A DNA stretch of 64,000 bases from Microcebus murinus (Eukaryota > Chordata > Mammalia > Primates > Cheirogaleidae), in NCBI RefSeq assembly GCF_040939455.1, contig NC_134116.1, positions 75,223,900-75,287,899 of the forward strand. The letters run 5' to 3'. How positions within the stretch are numbered: position 1 is the stretch's first letter; each line of letters opens with the position of its first letter. The notes under the pieces are model-generated. The model was not told where the DNA came from and did not search any database. It saw only the letters and a list, made by a program, of their open reading frames with translations. Both the position numbers and the translations under genes were made by a program. This document shows positions 1 to 12,292 of the stretch, piece after piece.

Positions 1-59
1 GCCCCCTCTGTTTTTCATCTATGCTTTTCCTCCTTGGTCTCAGAGGAATCACTAACCCA

Positions 60-1000
60 CTTGGATTCCAAGATCCACCCTTCTGCATGTGCTCTCGGTC
101 CTGTCACTCACTGCCCTCTGGGGGGCCTGGTCCAACTGCTGCCCCCACCCCGCTGTTCCCCAGCTTCTCTCCACACTCACTGTCCCTCACTTATTTCAGA
201 TTAGTTCCAACCTCTCCCACGACACTCCAAAACGAAACTCAGCCCTGCTCCCCCCTCCAGCTAGCACCCATGGCTCTGTTCTCCACCAGCACATTTTTAG
301 AAACGGCAGTCTATTCTCATAGCTTCCATTTCCTCACTTTCCATTCACTTCTCCACCTACTAATTAATATGTGACTTCCGCCCCCACATTTTACTAAAAT
401 TGCTCATTCAAAACTAGGTCAGCAACTGCTTCCTAATTTTCAATCCCAACAGCCTCTTTGCATTTTTACTGGTCTTCTCTTCTGTGAGACGGTCTTGACC
501 ACTTTCTACTTTGGAAACTCCCTCTTCCTTAGACTCGCACGAGACATTTGCCTGGGGTCTCCCCGCCCCCATCCCACGTGTCTGTCTCTTGCTGGCTTCT
601 CTGTTCAGGTGCCCCTTCAACATGGATGTAACATTGGCTTCTGGACCTTCTCCTTCCTCTCCCCTCCCTCCCTTCCTCTCCCTCAATCTGCTCACTCATC
701 TACCCATAAAAATGGGTACATACACCCTCATCTACCCATAAAAATGGTCCCAGTTTCCTAAGGAAGCCACAAACTTCCGGCCTCTCCGGTGTTCTGCCAA
801 TGAACCTCACTGTTTCACTTAGTTCATCCAATAAGTTCTTCCAGGCCCAGCTCCCATGTTACCCTTCTAGGAAGCCTTTCCGTACTTGCCAATACAGGAT
901 AAGTTTCCCCCGAACATTCTTCCTCCTGTAATAACACCTTTCTACAACACATCCCAGTGCTTTGCTCAGAGGCAGCGCCAGGAGCAGGTGTACTGAATGA
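60..1000 (+). repeat. L2 LINE fragments
   Basis: The CT-rich sequence follows the 3' third of the L2 consensus in sense orientation. The piece near 400-540 resembles the end of the L2 reverse-transcriptase frame, and 830-960 resembles the 3' region. Strongly diverged and with gaps; all frames are broken. Confidence 0.6.
695..747 (+). repeat. Local 21-bp direct duplication
   Basis: CTCATCTACCCATAAAAATG plus one G occurs identically at 695-715 and 727-747, a 32-bp step. The two copies are identical, so the duplication is much younger than the L2 it sits in. Confidence 0.85.
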
Positions 1001-1070
1001 ACAAATGAACCCCCAGGCCTCATTCTTTCTATCATGGAGCTTTGCTAGAATGTGAACAGTGCTCTTCTGC

Positions 1071-1308
1071 ACTGCCTTTTTCCTCCTTAGAAGCGAAGGA
1101 TTTAACAATAAATTCCTTTTATAAATGATCATAGCTTTCACTAGCACAGACTTTACACCTAAAGGGATGTAACAATCCTGCTATCTTTGGAGTACTCGAA
1201 TAACATCTTGAGTTTCATCCCAGGCCTGGTGACAGTAAGACCTCAAAGTTTTAAGCATAACTGTTAAGTCAAAAAGCACTGGATTCAAAAACATAAAAAT
1301 GATGTAAG
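1071..1308 (+). repeat. Unidentified direct repeat, copy 1
   Basis: This segment aligns with 2108-2349 in the same orientation. Over the last 119 bases (1190-1308 against 2231-2349) I count 14 mismatches, about 88 percent identity, most of them transitions. The left half is more diverged. I do not recognise the family. Confidence 0.8.
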
Positions 1309-2107
1309 TCCCTGCTATAGTCTGGGGGCATCCATAGGATTTCATACTAATCTCTTTCACTTAAAGTCATTAAAAATTAAAACTATTCTTCTAATACAAA
1401 TCAGAAGATTCAGAACTATTCTTTACTTTGGTAAAGGCAAAAGTCATAGGGGAAAAAATAACATTGTCATTTTAGAATTCTTACACCAGAAATATTGAGC
1501 AGATGCTCGCATTTGGCTGAATTGCTAACATTATCATGGCTATTCAAACTGTGTTTGTTTAAATTGTTCTAGTCAAGTTTACTTGCTCTTCAAGATATGT
1601 TAATAATTTCATTGTCTACATTTAAAAACTTGGTAGAATTCACCCTACTTTTTAAAAATAATACCAAAGAAGAAAGTTTACAAAGTATGTCAGACTCCAA
1701 GATAAAATTTATTTTAATAAGCAGAATTCATAACAAAACTGTATATAAGTTGAGAAAAACTGTCCCAACTTTTCTTTTATGATTGAATTTCTCTGGTTAT
1801 TTATAGAATGCAGTATTCACATCTATTCCATTAAAAACTTCTATTCTGACACTTCAACTGCTCCTATCAAAAAATATTACAGTTCTTTCAGGTTGCATTG
1901 TCTCACACAAAAAACATCACGCTTTCAGCTACACTCAATATATATATTTTAGGCACATTTGCCATCTGCACAAATTATACCCTGACATTCTATACATTGT
2001 ATAGGTTACCATTTTTTTAAGTAATGTTTTAGGCCATTAGAGATGTTTTTCTGGAAAAAGAACAGGAAACATATATAAATCTACTAAAAAAGGCAGGGCA
2101 GAAAAGT

Positions 2108-2349
2108 ATTGCCTTTTTACTCCTTAAAAGTGAGGGATCTAACAACAAATTATTTTTATAAATGATCTTAGATTTGGCTAATTTAGATTTTATGCCTACC
2201 TCAAAGGACATAACTGTCCTGCTATATTTTGAGCACTCGAACAACATCTTGAGTTTCATCCCAAGCTTAATGACAGTAAGACCTCAAAGTTTTAAGCAGG
2301 ACTGTGAAGTCAAAAAGTGCTGGATTCGAAAACATAAAAATGACATAAG
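2108..2349 (+). repeat. Unidentified direct repeat, copy 2
   Basis: Partner of the repeat at 1071-1308. Shared landmarks include AACATCTTGAGTTTCATCCC and GACAGTAAGACCTCAAAGTT. The two copies are about 1.04 kb apart, which fits either a local duplication or two insertions of one element. Confidence 0.8.
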
Positions 2350-2463
2350 AAGGAATGAAGTGTTTGGGTTTATTTATTCCCTAGAAGATATAGGCATATC
2401 ACGATCTATAAGACCAAAGGGTCTTGAGAAAGATCATTAATTTATGACACAGAAACTCTGGGA

Positions 2464-2566
2464 GAATAGCATGTATTTACTGTGGAATAGCATGTATTTA
2501 CTGTGGAATAGCATGTATTTACTGTGGAATAGCATGTATTTACTGTGGAATAGCATGTATTTACTG
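2464..2566 (+). repeat. 21-bp minisatellite, about five copies
   Basis: Five tandem units begin at 2464, 2485, 2506, 2527 and 2548. Each contains gaatagcatgtatttactg, followed by TG in all but the last. The copies are nearly identical, suggesting recent expansion and probable length polymorphism. Confidence 0.95.
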
Positions 2567-3403
2567 AATGTCCAGTTCTTTGAGGACACTTTAAGGCCTC
2601 AATGCACCTAGTGATACCTGCAGTGCCAACACAGAAGTAGAAACACCAAAATTATTCCAACGAAGTCATAGCTTACTGGCCTGTTAGAGACCTAAGTGGT
2701 TTCCTACCTGAAAACTAAAAAAAAAGAAAAAAAAAATGTAGTGAATGCAATTTACAGATCTTAGAATTCAGAATAAAGAAAATCATTTGAAGTTAGAAAT
2801 ATGTAAATGCTAAATTACAAGGCACAGCATTAAGGGCTGTTTCTCCAGCTTTCATTTGCTAAGGTGATAGTTCTCAGAGCCTTGAGTGCCATGTATAATA
2901 AAATAAATATGTGAAAATAACCAACATAAGAGCTACAGGGAATCTTAACCTGTTGAATATGTGATACCAGTTAAACACACAAATACAGTCATATACAGAC
3001 ACATTTTAAAAGCATTCTTAATACAATAACAACAAAGCAAAACCATCACTAAATAAATAATCTAGAACTTAAAGTGTAAACACAAAAGGGAAAGTTACAC
3101 CATCTGATGCTAACAACCTTTGTTGAAAATGCAGGAAATTCCACATATGAAGAATTAATTGATATGCAAATTGTCATAAACAAAAAACCAAACGATATAT
3201 ATAAGACTGATGTTTTCAGGAACTAAACAGCGAGCACAAGGCTGTGATCTTTATAAAAGGAAAACAAACAAGGTGAGCCCTGTCATTGCCCTATTTTACT
3301 GCATAGGGATACTTTCCCAGCTATAGCACAAGAAGGAGGAACTCAAACAGAGGCTGTCCATCAAGGTAAGTTGAAGACATAGAGATCATAGTTTGGAAAT
3401 GTC

Positions 3404-3415
3404 AAGGAAGCTAGA
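3404..3415 (+). repeat. Target-site duplication of the L1 (left)
   Basis: AAGGAAGCTAGA is repeated exactly at 4247-4258, immediately after the L1 A-rich tail. Confidence 0.9.
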
Positions 3416-4246
3416 GAGGTCGAGCATTTTTTCCTATGTTTGTTGGCCACTGTTCTCCTGTCTTCTTTTGGAAAGTAAAAAATGCTCAACATCTCTAATC
3501 ATCAGGGAAATGCAAATCAAAACCACAATGAGATATCACTTATCTTCAGTGAGAATGGCCTTTTTAACAAGTCGCAAAACAATAAATGTTGGCGTGGATG
3601 TGGAGAGGTAGGAACACTCCTAAATTGGTGGGACTTCAAACTAGTTCAACCTTGTGGAAAGGAATATGGAGATACCTTAAAGTGATACAGGTAGATCTAC
3701 CATTTGATCCAGCAATTCCACTACTGGGCATCTACCTAAAAGATTAAAAGTCACTCTATGAAAAAGATACTTGCACTCAAATGTTTATAGCAGCCCAATT
3801 CACAATTGCAAAGATGCAGAAACAACCCAAGTGCCCATCAATACATGAGTGGATTAATAAAATGTGGTATATGTATACCATGGAGTACTATTCAGCTATA
3901 AAAAATAACGGTGATATAGCACCTCTTGTATTTTCCTGGCTAGAGCTGGAACCCATTCTATTAAGTGAAGTATCCCAAGAATGGAAAAATAAGCACCACA
4001 TGTACTCACCAGCTAATTGGTATTAACTGATCAACACCTAAGTGGACATACAGGAATAACATCTATCGGGTATAGGGCAAGTTGTAGGGGAGGGGATGGG
4101 TATATACATACATGATGAGTGGGATGCCCACCAACTGGGGGATGGATACGCTTGAAGCTCTGACTCAAAGGGGGGGGGGCAAGAGCAATATACGTAACCT
4201 TAATATTTGTACCCCTATCATATGCTGAAAAAAATAAATAAATAAA
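3416..4246 (+). mobile_element. LINE-1 3' end with 5' inversion and TSD
   Basis: A 5'-truncated L1 in sense orientation. It carries the end of ORF2 and a 3' UTR ending in a TGCTGAAAAAAATAAATAAA-type tail. The first 60 bases or so (3416-3475) are L1 in the opposite orientation, as left by twin priming. A perfect 12-bp target-site duplication, AAGGAAGCTAGA, flanks it at 3404-3415 and 4247-4258. The ORF2 remnant (frame at 3781-4026) is an inactive fragment. Confidence 0.92.
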
Positions 4247-4258
4247 AAGGAAGCTAGA

Positions 4259-5740
4259 ATGTGTGAAACAGAGAGGAGGGAAACATGCAGACACAATATT
4301 CCATAAATCTGCATTCAGGGCCCCTTAAGCCTTTGGATGAATATCAATCTGTGCATGCATCGAGGAAAAAACCCACAAGATTGAGAACAACTTTTGAGGA
4401 AAGAACAATTACAAGGCAGATGTAAGAAAAACAATTCCCAGAACTCACACAGGCTGGGAATTGCTCCACTTCCCTTACAGTCAAAATGGAGAAACCTTGC
4501 TGAATACACAGGTACTCATTAGGAACTCCAGAAATTAGCTCTAGAATAAAGGCTACTTTATAGATACTCTAAAAGAAATTATAATAAGCCTTAAAAGGAT
4601 CAAAGTAATTGATAAATAACTAAACTGCCTGCTAGAAAGAGTTCAATACTCTTTAAGGAGATAGAACAGAATGCAAAATCAAACAAGGTAAAATTCACAA
4701 TGTCTAGGATCCAATCAAAATTACTAGAAATAAGAAGAAACAGGAGAATGAGACTGATAAGCAAGAGAAACGCATGTCAATAGAAACAAATTAAAAAATG
4801 ACAGAGATAATAACATAACAAAAGAATTTTAAAAGTTATTATAAATAGGGCTCCATATGATCAAAGATGTAGACTTAAACCTGAACATAATAAGGAGAGA
4901 AGTAAAATATATTTAAAAGACCCAAATGGAATGTCACAAAATAAAATGTACAATATCTAAATGAAAAAGAAATAGACAAAATGAAATTATGGGCACATTA
5001 GACATCACAGAAGAAAAGATCAATGAACTTAAAGACATAGCAATAAAACTATAAAAAATGAAGCACAGAGAGGAAAAAAAGACTGAACATAAATTAACAG
5101 AGCCTCAGTGACTTATCAAAGTAACATATATATGCTGACAATAAAGACAGAACAAAAGCATATAAAGAAATCATAGCAAAAATTTCCACATTTGATGATA
5201 ATATAAATCCACATGTCAAAGAAATATAATGAACACCAAACAGAGTAAACGTAAAGAACACCAACCCAAAGCACATGATAAACTGCTGAAAAACAGTAAT
5301 AAAAAGAAAATCTTAAAAACAGAGACAAAAATACAGCAGACATTTTGTCTGAAACTATGCAAACCAAAAGACAATGGAATGAAATCCTCAAAGTGTTAAT
5401 AGAAAAAACTGTCAACCTAGATTTCTATATTCAGTGAAAATATGTTTTAAAAGTGAAGGTAAAATAAAGACTTTTATAGTGTTACAAATAATAAAAGAAT
5501 TCAACACCAGAATCCTGTACAACAAGAAACATCACAGACATTTCTTCCAGCACATGAAAAATGATACCAGATAGAAATAGGGATCAAACAAAAGAATGAA
5601 GAGCAACAGAAATAGTAAAATATGAGGATAAAAAAACCAATATTTTCCCACATTTTAAAATATTTAAAAAATATGATCAATTGTTTGTTTAAAAAAAATT
5701 AAAAACAATAAATTATGCGGTTTATAATGTATGTAGAAAT
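4259..5740 (+). repeat. Old L1M-like sequence
   Basis: A-rich sequence resembling upstream parts of old mammalian L1 (L1M or HAL1 type). The stretch near 5340-5440 recalls the L1 segment with 'gaaactatgcaa' and 'gtcaacctagatttctat'. Highly diverged; it appears to resume after the Alu at about 6065-6190. Confidence 0.5.
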
Positions 5741-5749
5741 AAAATGTAT

Positions 5750-6055
5750 CATCCGGGCGCGGTGGCTCACACCTGTAATCCTAGCATCTAGGAAGCGAAG
5801 ACAGGAGGATTGCTTGAGCTCAGGAGTTCAAGACCAGCCTGAGCAAGAGCAAAACCTCATCCCTACTAAAAATAAAAAAATTATCCAGGTGTTATGGTGT
5901 GCACCCATAGTTCCAGCTACTTGGGAGGCTGAGGCAGGATGATCCCTTGAGCCCAGGAATTTGAAGTTGCAGTGAGCTATGACGATGCCACTACATGGAA
6001 GGACAGAGCAAGGCTTCGTCAAAAAAAAAAAAAAAAAAAGAAGAAGAGAAAAAGA
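5750..6055 (+). mobile_element. Alu SINE (older type) with TSD
   Basis: Dimeric Alu with GGGCGCGGTGGCTCACACCT near its start, both arms, and a 19-base A run followed by an A-rich tail. It lacks the AT-rich linker insertion of the Alu at 61214 and is more diverged, so it is older. A 9-bp duplication, AAAATGTAT, flanks it at 5741-5749 and 6056-6064. Confidence 0.92.
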
Positions 6056-6194
6056 AAAATGTATTTAAAAATACCACAGAAAACAGAAGAGAGGAAAGTT
6101 TACTCTACTGAGGTATTTATACTATATATTAAATGACAAAATATTATTTAAGGGTAGACTATGATAATTTAAAGCTATATATCAAACTCCTAGG

Positions 6195-6365
6195 CCATAG
6201 ATTGACAAACATTTTCTGTAAAGGGCAACATAGTAAATAGGTTAGGCTCTATAAGCCATAACACCTATGTTGCAGCTATTCAAATGTATCATTGCAGTGT
6301 GAAATGCAATAAATGAAAACACATGGTTGCATTCCAATAAAACTTTCTTGATGATAACAGGCAGC
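6195..6365 (+). mobile_element. hAT-Charlie-type nonautonomous DNA transposon
   Basis: Contains TTTTCTGTAAAGGGCAACAT and TTCCAATAAAACTTTCTTGA, hallmarks of an abundant mammalian hAT MITE. Two other copies are in the window (10448-10625 and 14600-14820). Confidence 0.75.
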
Positions 6366-6369
6366 AGGC

Positions 6370-6730
6370 CTTCATTCGTGAGAGCCAAAACTGAAAATAA
6401 CCCAAATATCTACCAATAGGTGAATGGATAATCAAATTGTGATAATACAACCATATAACACTCAGCAATAAAAGGAATGAACTACAGGTACACTTAACAG
6501 CTTGAGTGGATCTCAGTAACATTAAGATAAGTGATAGATACAAGACACAAAAAGAGTACACATGGTATGATTTCGTTTATATGCAAGTTTAAAACACACA
6601 AACATAACTGATAGTGACAGAAAGCTATCAGTATTTGCCTAGGGTGGGACAGTGGGAGAAGGGACTCTCTGGTAAGAAGCAAAAGGAAATTTGGGGGTTC
6701 TGTGTCTGGATTGTGGGTACAAAGATATAG
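6370..6730 (+). repeat. L1M 3' fragment
   Basis: The sense-strand sequence around 'tgaatggataatcaaattgtg' and 'agtacacatggtatgatttc' matches the end of L1 ORF2 and the start of its 3' UTR. Old and diverged. Confidence 0.7.
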
Positions 6731-6904
6731 AAATTTATCTAGGTTTGGCCTTGACTTACAAACCTTCCCAGACTGATCCTACCTATTTTGCCCCTGGGGA
6801 AGAGTGCATTGGGCCCTCCAGTTGCAGCTGAGTGGCGAAGCTCTGTCATCCTTCTGATTAACAGGAACTAGTAACCACACAGATCTCCACTTGGGTGACA
6901 CCAC

Positions 6905-7060
6905 TCTGAATTACTAGACTTGCCATCTTGTCAGGGTGACTTAGCATCCCTGAGCCTCATCTGTAAAACCATCTCCTTATCCATGAAACAGAAAACAAAC
7001 AAACAGAAACTATCTCACAGGGTTGTTTGCAGTTTACATAAAATATTGTTTTATATAATA
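6905..7060 (+). repeat. MIR SINE
   Basis: The order 'agcctcatctgtaaaac', then 'tctcacagggttgtt' matches the right half of MIR. Weakly conserved. Confidence 0.5.
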
Positions 7061-7899
7061 ATCACACTACATAGTTATAATTGTCACCTTCATCATCGTT
7101 GTACTTAGTTGTCAAAATAATTCTGTATGCAAGCTCAGCCTCAAAACCAGTTATCATTTTACTTTCCCTGAGGCAAGTCACAGGAGCTGTTTGCCCCTCG
7201 GCTTTGCAACAGGTGCATCGTATTGTTTGTGAGGACACTTACTGAACTCCTATTTCTCTCCCGAGACGCTGTGGTAGTCAGCGGTTCAGATGCCCTGCCC
7301 ATTAGCCGGGACCACTTTCAGTTTCCTTGCTTATCTACACTCCCCTTTTCCAGCTGCTTTGGTTTTCTAAAAGCGGAGCAAATAGACCTGAAAAAATGAC
7401 TGCAGATAACAGTTTGTACACTGACAGCAATAAGATAGAAGTGTCAATTGCCTGAAAAGCCAATAGATTTTGTGTGTGTGTGGCCCATAACCCATCTGGG
7501 TAGAGCTGACATGCTGTGTTTGTTTGGGTCACAACTCAATAGACACGCAGTTTTCAAGGAAATTCTGCACATCGTGTTGTCATACCAGATTGTCATTCCA
7601 ACTATCATAAGTGTTTTTCAGAAACCCTGACCGTTAACAGAATCACTCTCATCCCCCAAATCACGAAAGAACTGCAAATTGTATCTGGCCATGTTTGCTA
7701 TTTGCTTCTCACATCTCATAAGCTTGAATTGGCTGCACTTGGGTATCGACTGCCTTCTACCTGGCGAATGAGGCTCTGTCTCCAGTACTCCACTTAAATT
7801 GCCTTGGAAAGATAATCAGTGGTTCCCATGTTGCCAAATTCACGGATCCTTTCTCTCCCTTGAACTGACCTCCTTCAGTGGCATTCAAAACTGCTCACT

Positions 7900-8790
7900 G
7901 CTCCTGGCTTCTCTGAGATCCTTTCATCTGTGGCTTTCCAGACACCCGCCACATTCTTCTAGTTTTCCACCTTCCACACTGGCCACTGCTTCTCCTCTTC
8001 TCGCCAGATCTCTAAATGTGGGGGTGTAATCAGGCCCCTTCCTGGGATACTTTCTTTTCTCTAGATGCACCCCCTTGACTTTAGTTAGCATCTGGTGAAC
8101 CCCAAATTTCAATCTCCAACCCTGACCCCTCCAAGAACCCCTGACTCATAATATCTAATTATCTGTGTCTAAACGCCACTAGAATTTCCAAAATGGGACT
8201 CTTCATATTTCCTCGCAGGCCTGGTCCCTCTCCCACACCCCTGGTTAGTCAACTTATGTGAATAAATAGCATCACCATCTACCCAGTGGCTCAAGCCAAA
8301 ATTCCAGCAGTCACGGCTGTTCCCGCTCTTTCCTGATCACCCACCCTCAACGCACAGCCCTACTGGCTCTGCCTCCAACCCAGACCCCAGCAATCCCATC
8401 GCTTTCTCCTTCCATCCTCCCAGCTGTCAGCATCTGCACAACTGCATCAGCTCCCCACTGGCCTCCCATTTCTGCTGTCACCTCTTCTATTCCACACAGA
8501 CCACCCAGGGTAATCTTTGTAAAACATGAGTCAGACCACGTTTAAAGCTTTCAGGGGCTTCCCACCACACTGCATTTAAAAATCTGAACTCCTCGCCTGG
8601 GCCATCGGGCCCTGTGTGATCTGCCCCTCTCCCATCTCCGACCTTCTTCCCTGCTATTTTCCTTGCCCTTGCTCCAGTCTGCTGGCTTCATTCCTGTTCT
8701 CTGGTGTGCCAGGCTCGGTCCTGCCTCAGGGCCTTCATGTGTGCTGTTTCCTCTACCTGGAACGCACTTCCTGTGCAGACGGCTAGACAG
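7900..8790 (+). repeat. L2 LINE 3' region
   Basis: A long sense L2 copy including 'gagtcagaccacgtttaaag', 'gggccctgtgtgatctgccc' and 'ctctacctggaacgcac'. These follow the L2 3' consensus in order. No frame survives. Confidence 0.75.
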
Positions 8791-10447
8791 GGAGACCTCA
8801 CCTTATGAGAAGATGAGTGAGGGCTCAAAAGGAAGCAACATGGCATATCCTCAAACCTTTATAAGACATAAACAGAGAGTCCAGAGCCTCCCCATCTTTC
8901 TCTGAGGGAACACGGAGCATGGGTAGGACCAGGGTGGAAGGTCTGGTGGCCACTCTGTGTCCAGCGTGGGTGAGGCTGGGTATGGGGGTGGGTGTCGGGG
9001 AACATCCAGAGCACTCCTGGGAGATATGTGAGAACCAGGTAGAAGGGAGGGGCCCTGGAAAAGGTGTAGGCTATGAGAGATGAAGAGAGAAGGGGAAAGT
9101 GAGATTTCTAGAGTGGTTAGGAACTGGACCACTTGCTTTGTAAGAAGGAGGTATAGACTGGAATGTCATCTTATTCTCTGGTCCTTCTGGGCCCCAGGAG
9201 TTGCTCAAGTTGCTTTACTTCATTTTGCACCATAACAGGCAAAATGGGTCCCTAGTTCCATAAAATGTTATGGAAATGAGAGCATAAAAGAGAAAGGGAG
9301 AGAAACAGAAAAAGAAAACATTTTGGAGATTTCCTAGGGGCCCAGGCTCCGAAGCCAGGGCCTCGTGCGTGCGTGCATGCAGGTGAGGAGGGAAGGGGCG
9401 TGCGGAGTCCAGCTGTTCCATCAGTCCATGCAGGAAGGGCCCAGAGCCGAGTTCCAAGCTGGCAGGAACTCCCACTCCTCCTCAGAGAGGCTCCTTAGGA
9501 CCGGACGTGTATGTGTGAGTCACAGGCTCTTTTTCAACCTCTGCTTCTCTCCAGAAAAGTCAAGTTGGCAGCTGTAGAGCTGCCTGCAGTTTACAGTCTC
9601 CCGACAGCAACCTCACTGGCTGGTCATTGTGAAGATGTGTGTTTTCTCGCTCAGCCCTGCCACCCTGCTGCTCCGTAGGGAAATCAATGGCCATGGACAC
9701 ACCTGCCTCCCGCCCACCTACTCTGCCCCATTGCTCCGACATGACATCTGACATCGGATTCCTGGCTTCCCCGAGGGCAAGCCCCAACCTGCCACCTGTG
9801 GGCTCTGCTGACCTGTCCTGGGATCTGCAGCTGAAAGCATCCTCTTTACGTTTTCTGCACTTGACAGCCCTTCCTTGGTTATTAGAGTTGGAGACATGGA
9901 TGTTTCTAGATCTGTTAAAGACCATGTTTCCATGGTTCTCTTGCTGTTTTGGCAGGGGTTCGGGTGGGGGCATTTTTGAGAAAAAAATAGCCAAGACTTC
10001 TTAATTTCACCATCTTAAAATCACCTTAAGGAGAAAATCATAAAGGGTCTTGAAAAGAGAGAGAGAACAGTTCTGGAGACTCTTTTAATAGTCACTGGTT
10101 AGATTCTTTGCTGCATGTCTCAGCCCAGGGACTCCGTTTATCTGGATGATGTTTGGTGTGTGACAGACAGCTGCACAGATGTGACCCTGGCCAGGTCTCC
10201 AGCAAAGCCCTGTGGCCTTGTGTTGGGACAGCTCACTTCTCCAGAAAAACAAACCAACCAAAAGAGGATATCCCTGTGAATAGATTTAGGTAAACTACAT
10301 TGATAAATTCACCTTGTCTCCCACACCTTAGACTTACCCATACCCTAGATTTTCGCCAGCCAAAGAGTTTTGAAACCTGCCATACACTTTTTCAGCCACA
10401 ACAGTATGACTCTGAAGGGTAACCTGGTGATATCCTAAGGACCCTAA

Positions 10448-10625
10448 CACAGGGGTCAACAAACTTTTACTTAAAGGGCCAGAGAGTAAATGTTTTCGGC
10501 CCCTGGGCAAAATCTTGTCTCTGTCACAATGACTCAATTCTGAAAGCAGCAAGCAAACAAAAGGGTGTGGATGTGTTGTAATAAAATCTATTTACAAAAA
10601 CAGATGGCCAGTCCCTGTGCCCTAA
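10448..10625 (+). mobile_element. hAT-Charlie-type DNA transposon
   Basis: Starts CAGGGGTCAACAAACTTTTA and includes TTAAAGGGCCAGAGAGTAAA. Same family as 6195-6365. Confidence 0.75.
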
Positions 10626-10691
10626 TTCTAAGGTCCAGAAAATCCACAAAAGTTGGTTTTCTCATTATTTTATAAAATAAAGATATAAAGA

Positions 10692-10699
<8 letters not shown>

Positions 10700-10739
<40 letters not shown>
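10700..10739 (+). repeat. (TA)n microsatellite
   Basis: Uninterrupted TA dinucleotide run of about 20 units. Confidence 0.97.
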
Positions 10740-10741
<2 letters not shown>

Positions 10742-11875
10742 GTTATATTTTATCAAATAAAGAAAGATCTAGCACAGTCAGTTGACAGATATGGTCTAGT
10801 GTGGGGGTTGAGAACAGGAATGTGTGTTGGGTTTTCTTTTTCTTTATTATTCCAGAAAGGTAGCATGCAGGTATTTACCTTCATTTCTTGGGAGAGTTTG
10901 AAAGTTAAGCCCTCCTAGTTCTCAAGTCAAAGGATACTATCAACAGTTTCTGATGGATAATGACTTTGACACTGCATTTAGTGGACCACTGAAGTCTATT
11001 GTAAGATAAAAAGAAAACAGGGTTGTGAATAAAACGATTATCTCTGCAAAAAATGGAAATGTTTCTGCAGAAAGAAAAGAAGCTAAACAGTGAGCCTCAT
11101 TACCAGAGCAGGTGCTAGAGGCTTGGGGGACATTAGCAAAATTGCCCTAGAAGGGGGCGTGTCTGCCGCCTGGGATCTGCCAGGTGAGCAGGCCAAGCCA
11201 AGGGCCACTGGCACAGCCCGAGTGCCCAGGAGCCCAGTGCGCTGAGTCACTGCCCTCTAAACCCCCAACTCTCTGAAGCAAGAACCTCTCGTCGTCTGTC
11301 CCAGCGCCTCTGCCAGGGGCTCCCTTCAACAGCACCAAGGAGGGATCTGACATCTTCCATGTCCTATAGGAGTGACAACCGCCCAGTGTCAGCAGCTGTG
11401 CTGGGTCTCCAGTGATTACTCATGGGGACATTCACCGTTCTCTAAATGAGGGCCCCCAGAAGCCCAAGGGAAAGCGTTGGAGTCCTAAAGAAGTAGGGCT
11501 GGGGGAGCCTTCCCCGTGAGTACTTCCAAGGGCTGGACTGAGCTTTGGAAAAGTGACACCCTGTCGCAAATGTATGACTACAAATAAGGCAGCCTCGGGA
11601 GCACCTGGTCTGCCCACCTCTATCAGTAGCGGTGTTTTTATGCAAGTGGTGTGTTCTTAACATCTTGACTGTGACAAGACAAATCCCAACTAAGTCTATA
11701 TTTAGGGATTCAAATTTATTCTATATTTTGTGCATAAAGTAAAATATGAACATCGTACTATTACATGATACTATTTCAAAGGCACGTAATTTCAGTTCAT
11801 GTCAAGTTTATAACAGAGAAATGAAGGTGAGCTGATGCTGGACGGCAACCGGAACCCAGGGAAGGGGAGTGTCAT

Positions 11876-12288
11876 TGTAACAGGGAAGGGCCTGGGAAAA
11901 AAGAAAAAGATTTTCTGTCTCTTTAAAACTTCCCCCACTCTTTTTGGGAACTGCAGCCTGGCCTGCATCCCTGAGGCAGGTTAAGTCTTTTGTTAAAACT
12001 CCCAGGTGGTGCCAGCCCCCCAGGTGGGCAGCTTGGAGTTCACGGGCTTGTCCTTGGCAAGAGATGGGAGATTAGAATAGTTAACCACAGTAATGGCCTG
12101 AAGCTGAGAACCCTTCCTTTAAAAGCTCTGTGTTTCTGCCTATGTTCAGGAAATTTGGGATTCTGAGATGAGAAGGTCTACCATTTTTCCTCCTTTGCAA
12201 AGTAAACTCTCTTTTCTTCTTCCCCAAACCCCTTGTTCTCGTTATTCTGATTCGGCCTCGTGAGCAAGTGGCTGAGTTTTCAGTAACA
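11876..12288 (+). mobile_element. Solo LTR, ERV1-like, 4-bp TSD
   Basis: A 413-bp element beginning TGTAACAGGG and ending CAGTAACA, flanked on both sides by TCAT (11872-11875 and 12289-12292). A TTTAAAAG box is near 12117, an AGTAAA polyadenylation-like site near 12202, and a U5-like end 'cggcctcgtgag' follows. TG...CA ends with a 4-bp duplication fit a class I (gamma-like) endogenous retrovirus. No internal genes or second LTR are present. It lies antisense to MTUS2 inside an intron. Confidence 0.75.
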
Positions 12289-12292
12289 TCAT

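Noticed and set aside
2464..2566. Possible CRISPR-like array
   Set aside because: The units are directly tandem with no spacers and the genome is mammalian; it is a minisatellite.
3781..4026. Frame resembling a real protein end
   Set aside because: It is the C-terminal remnant of L1 ORF2 in a truncated insertion, not a host gene.
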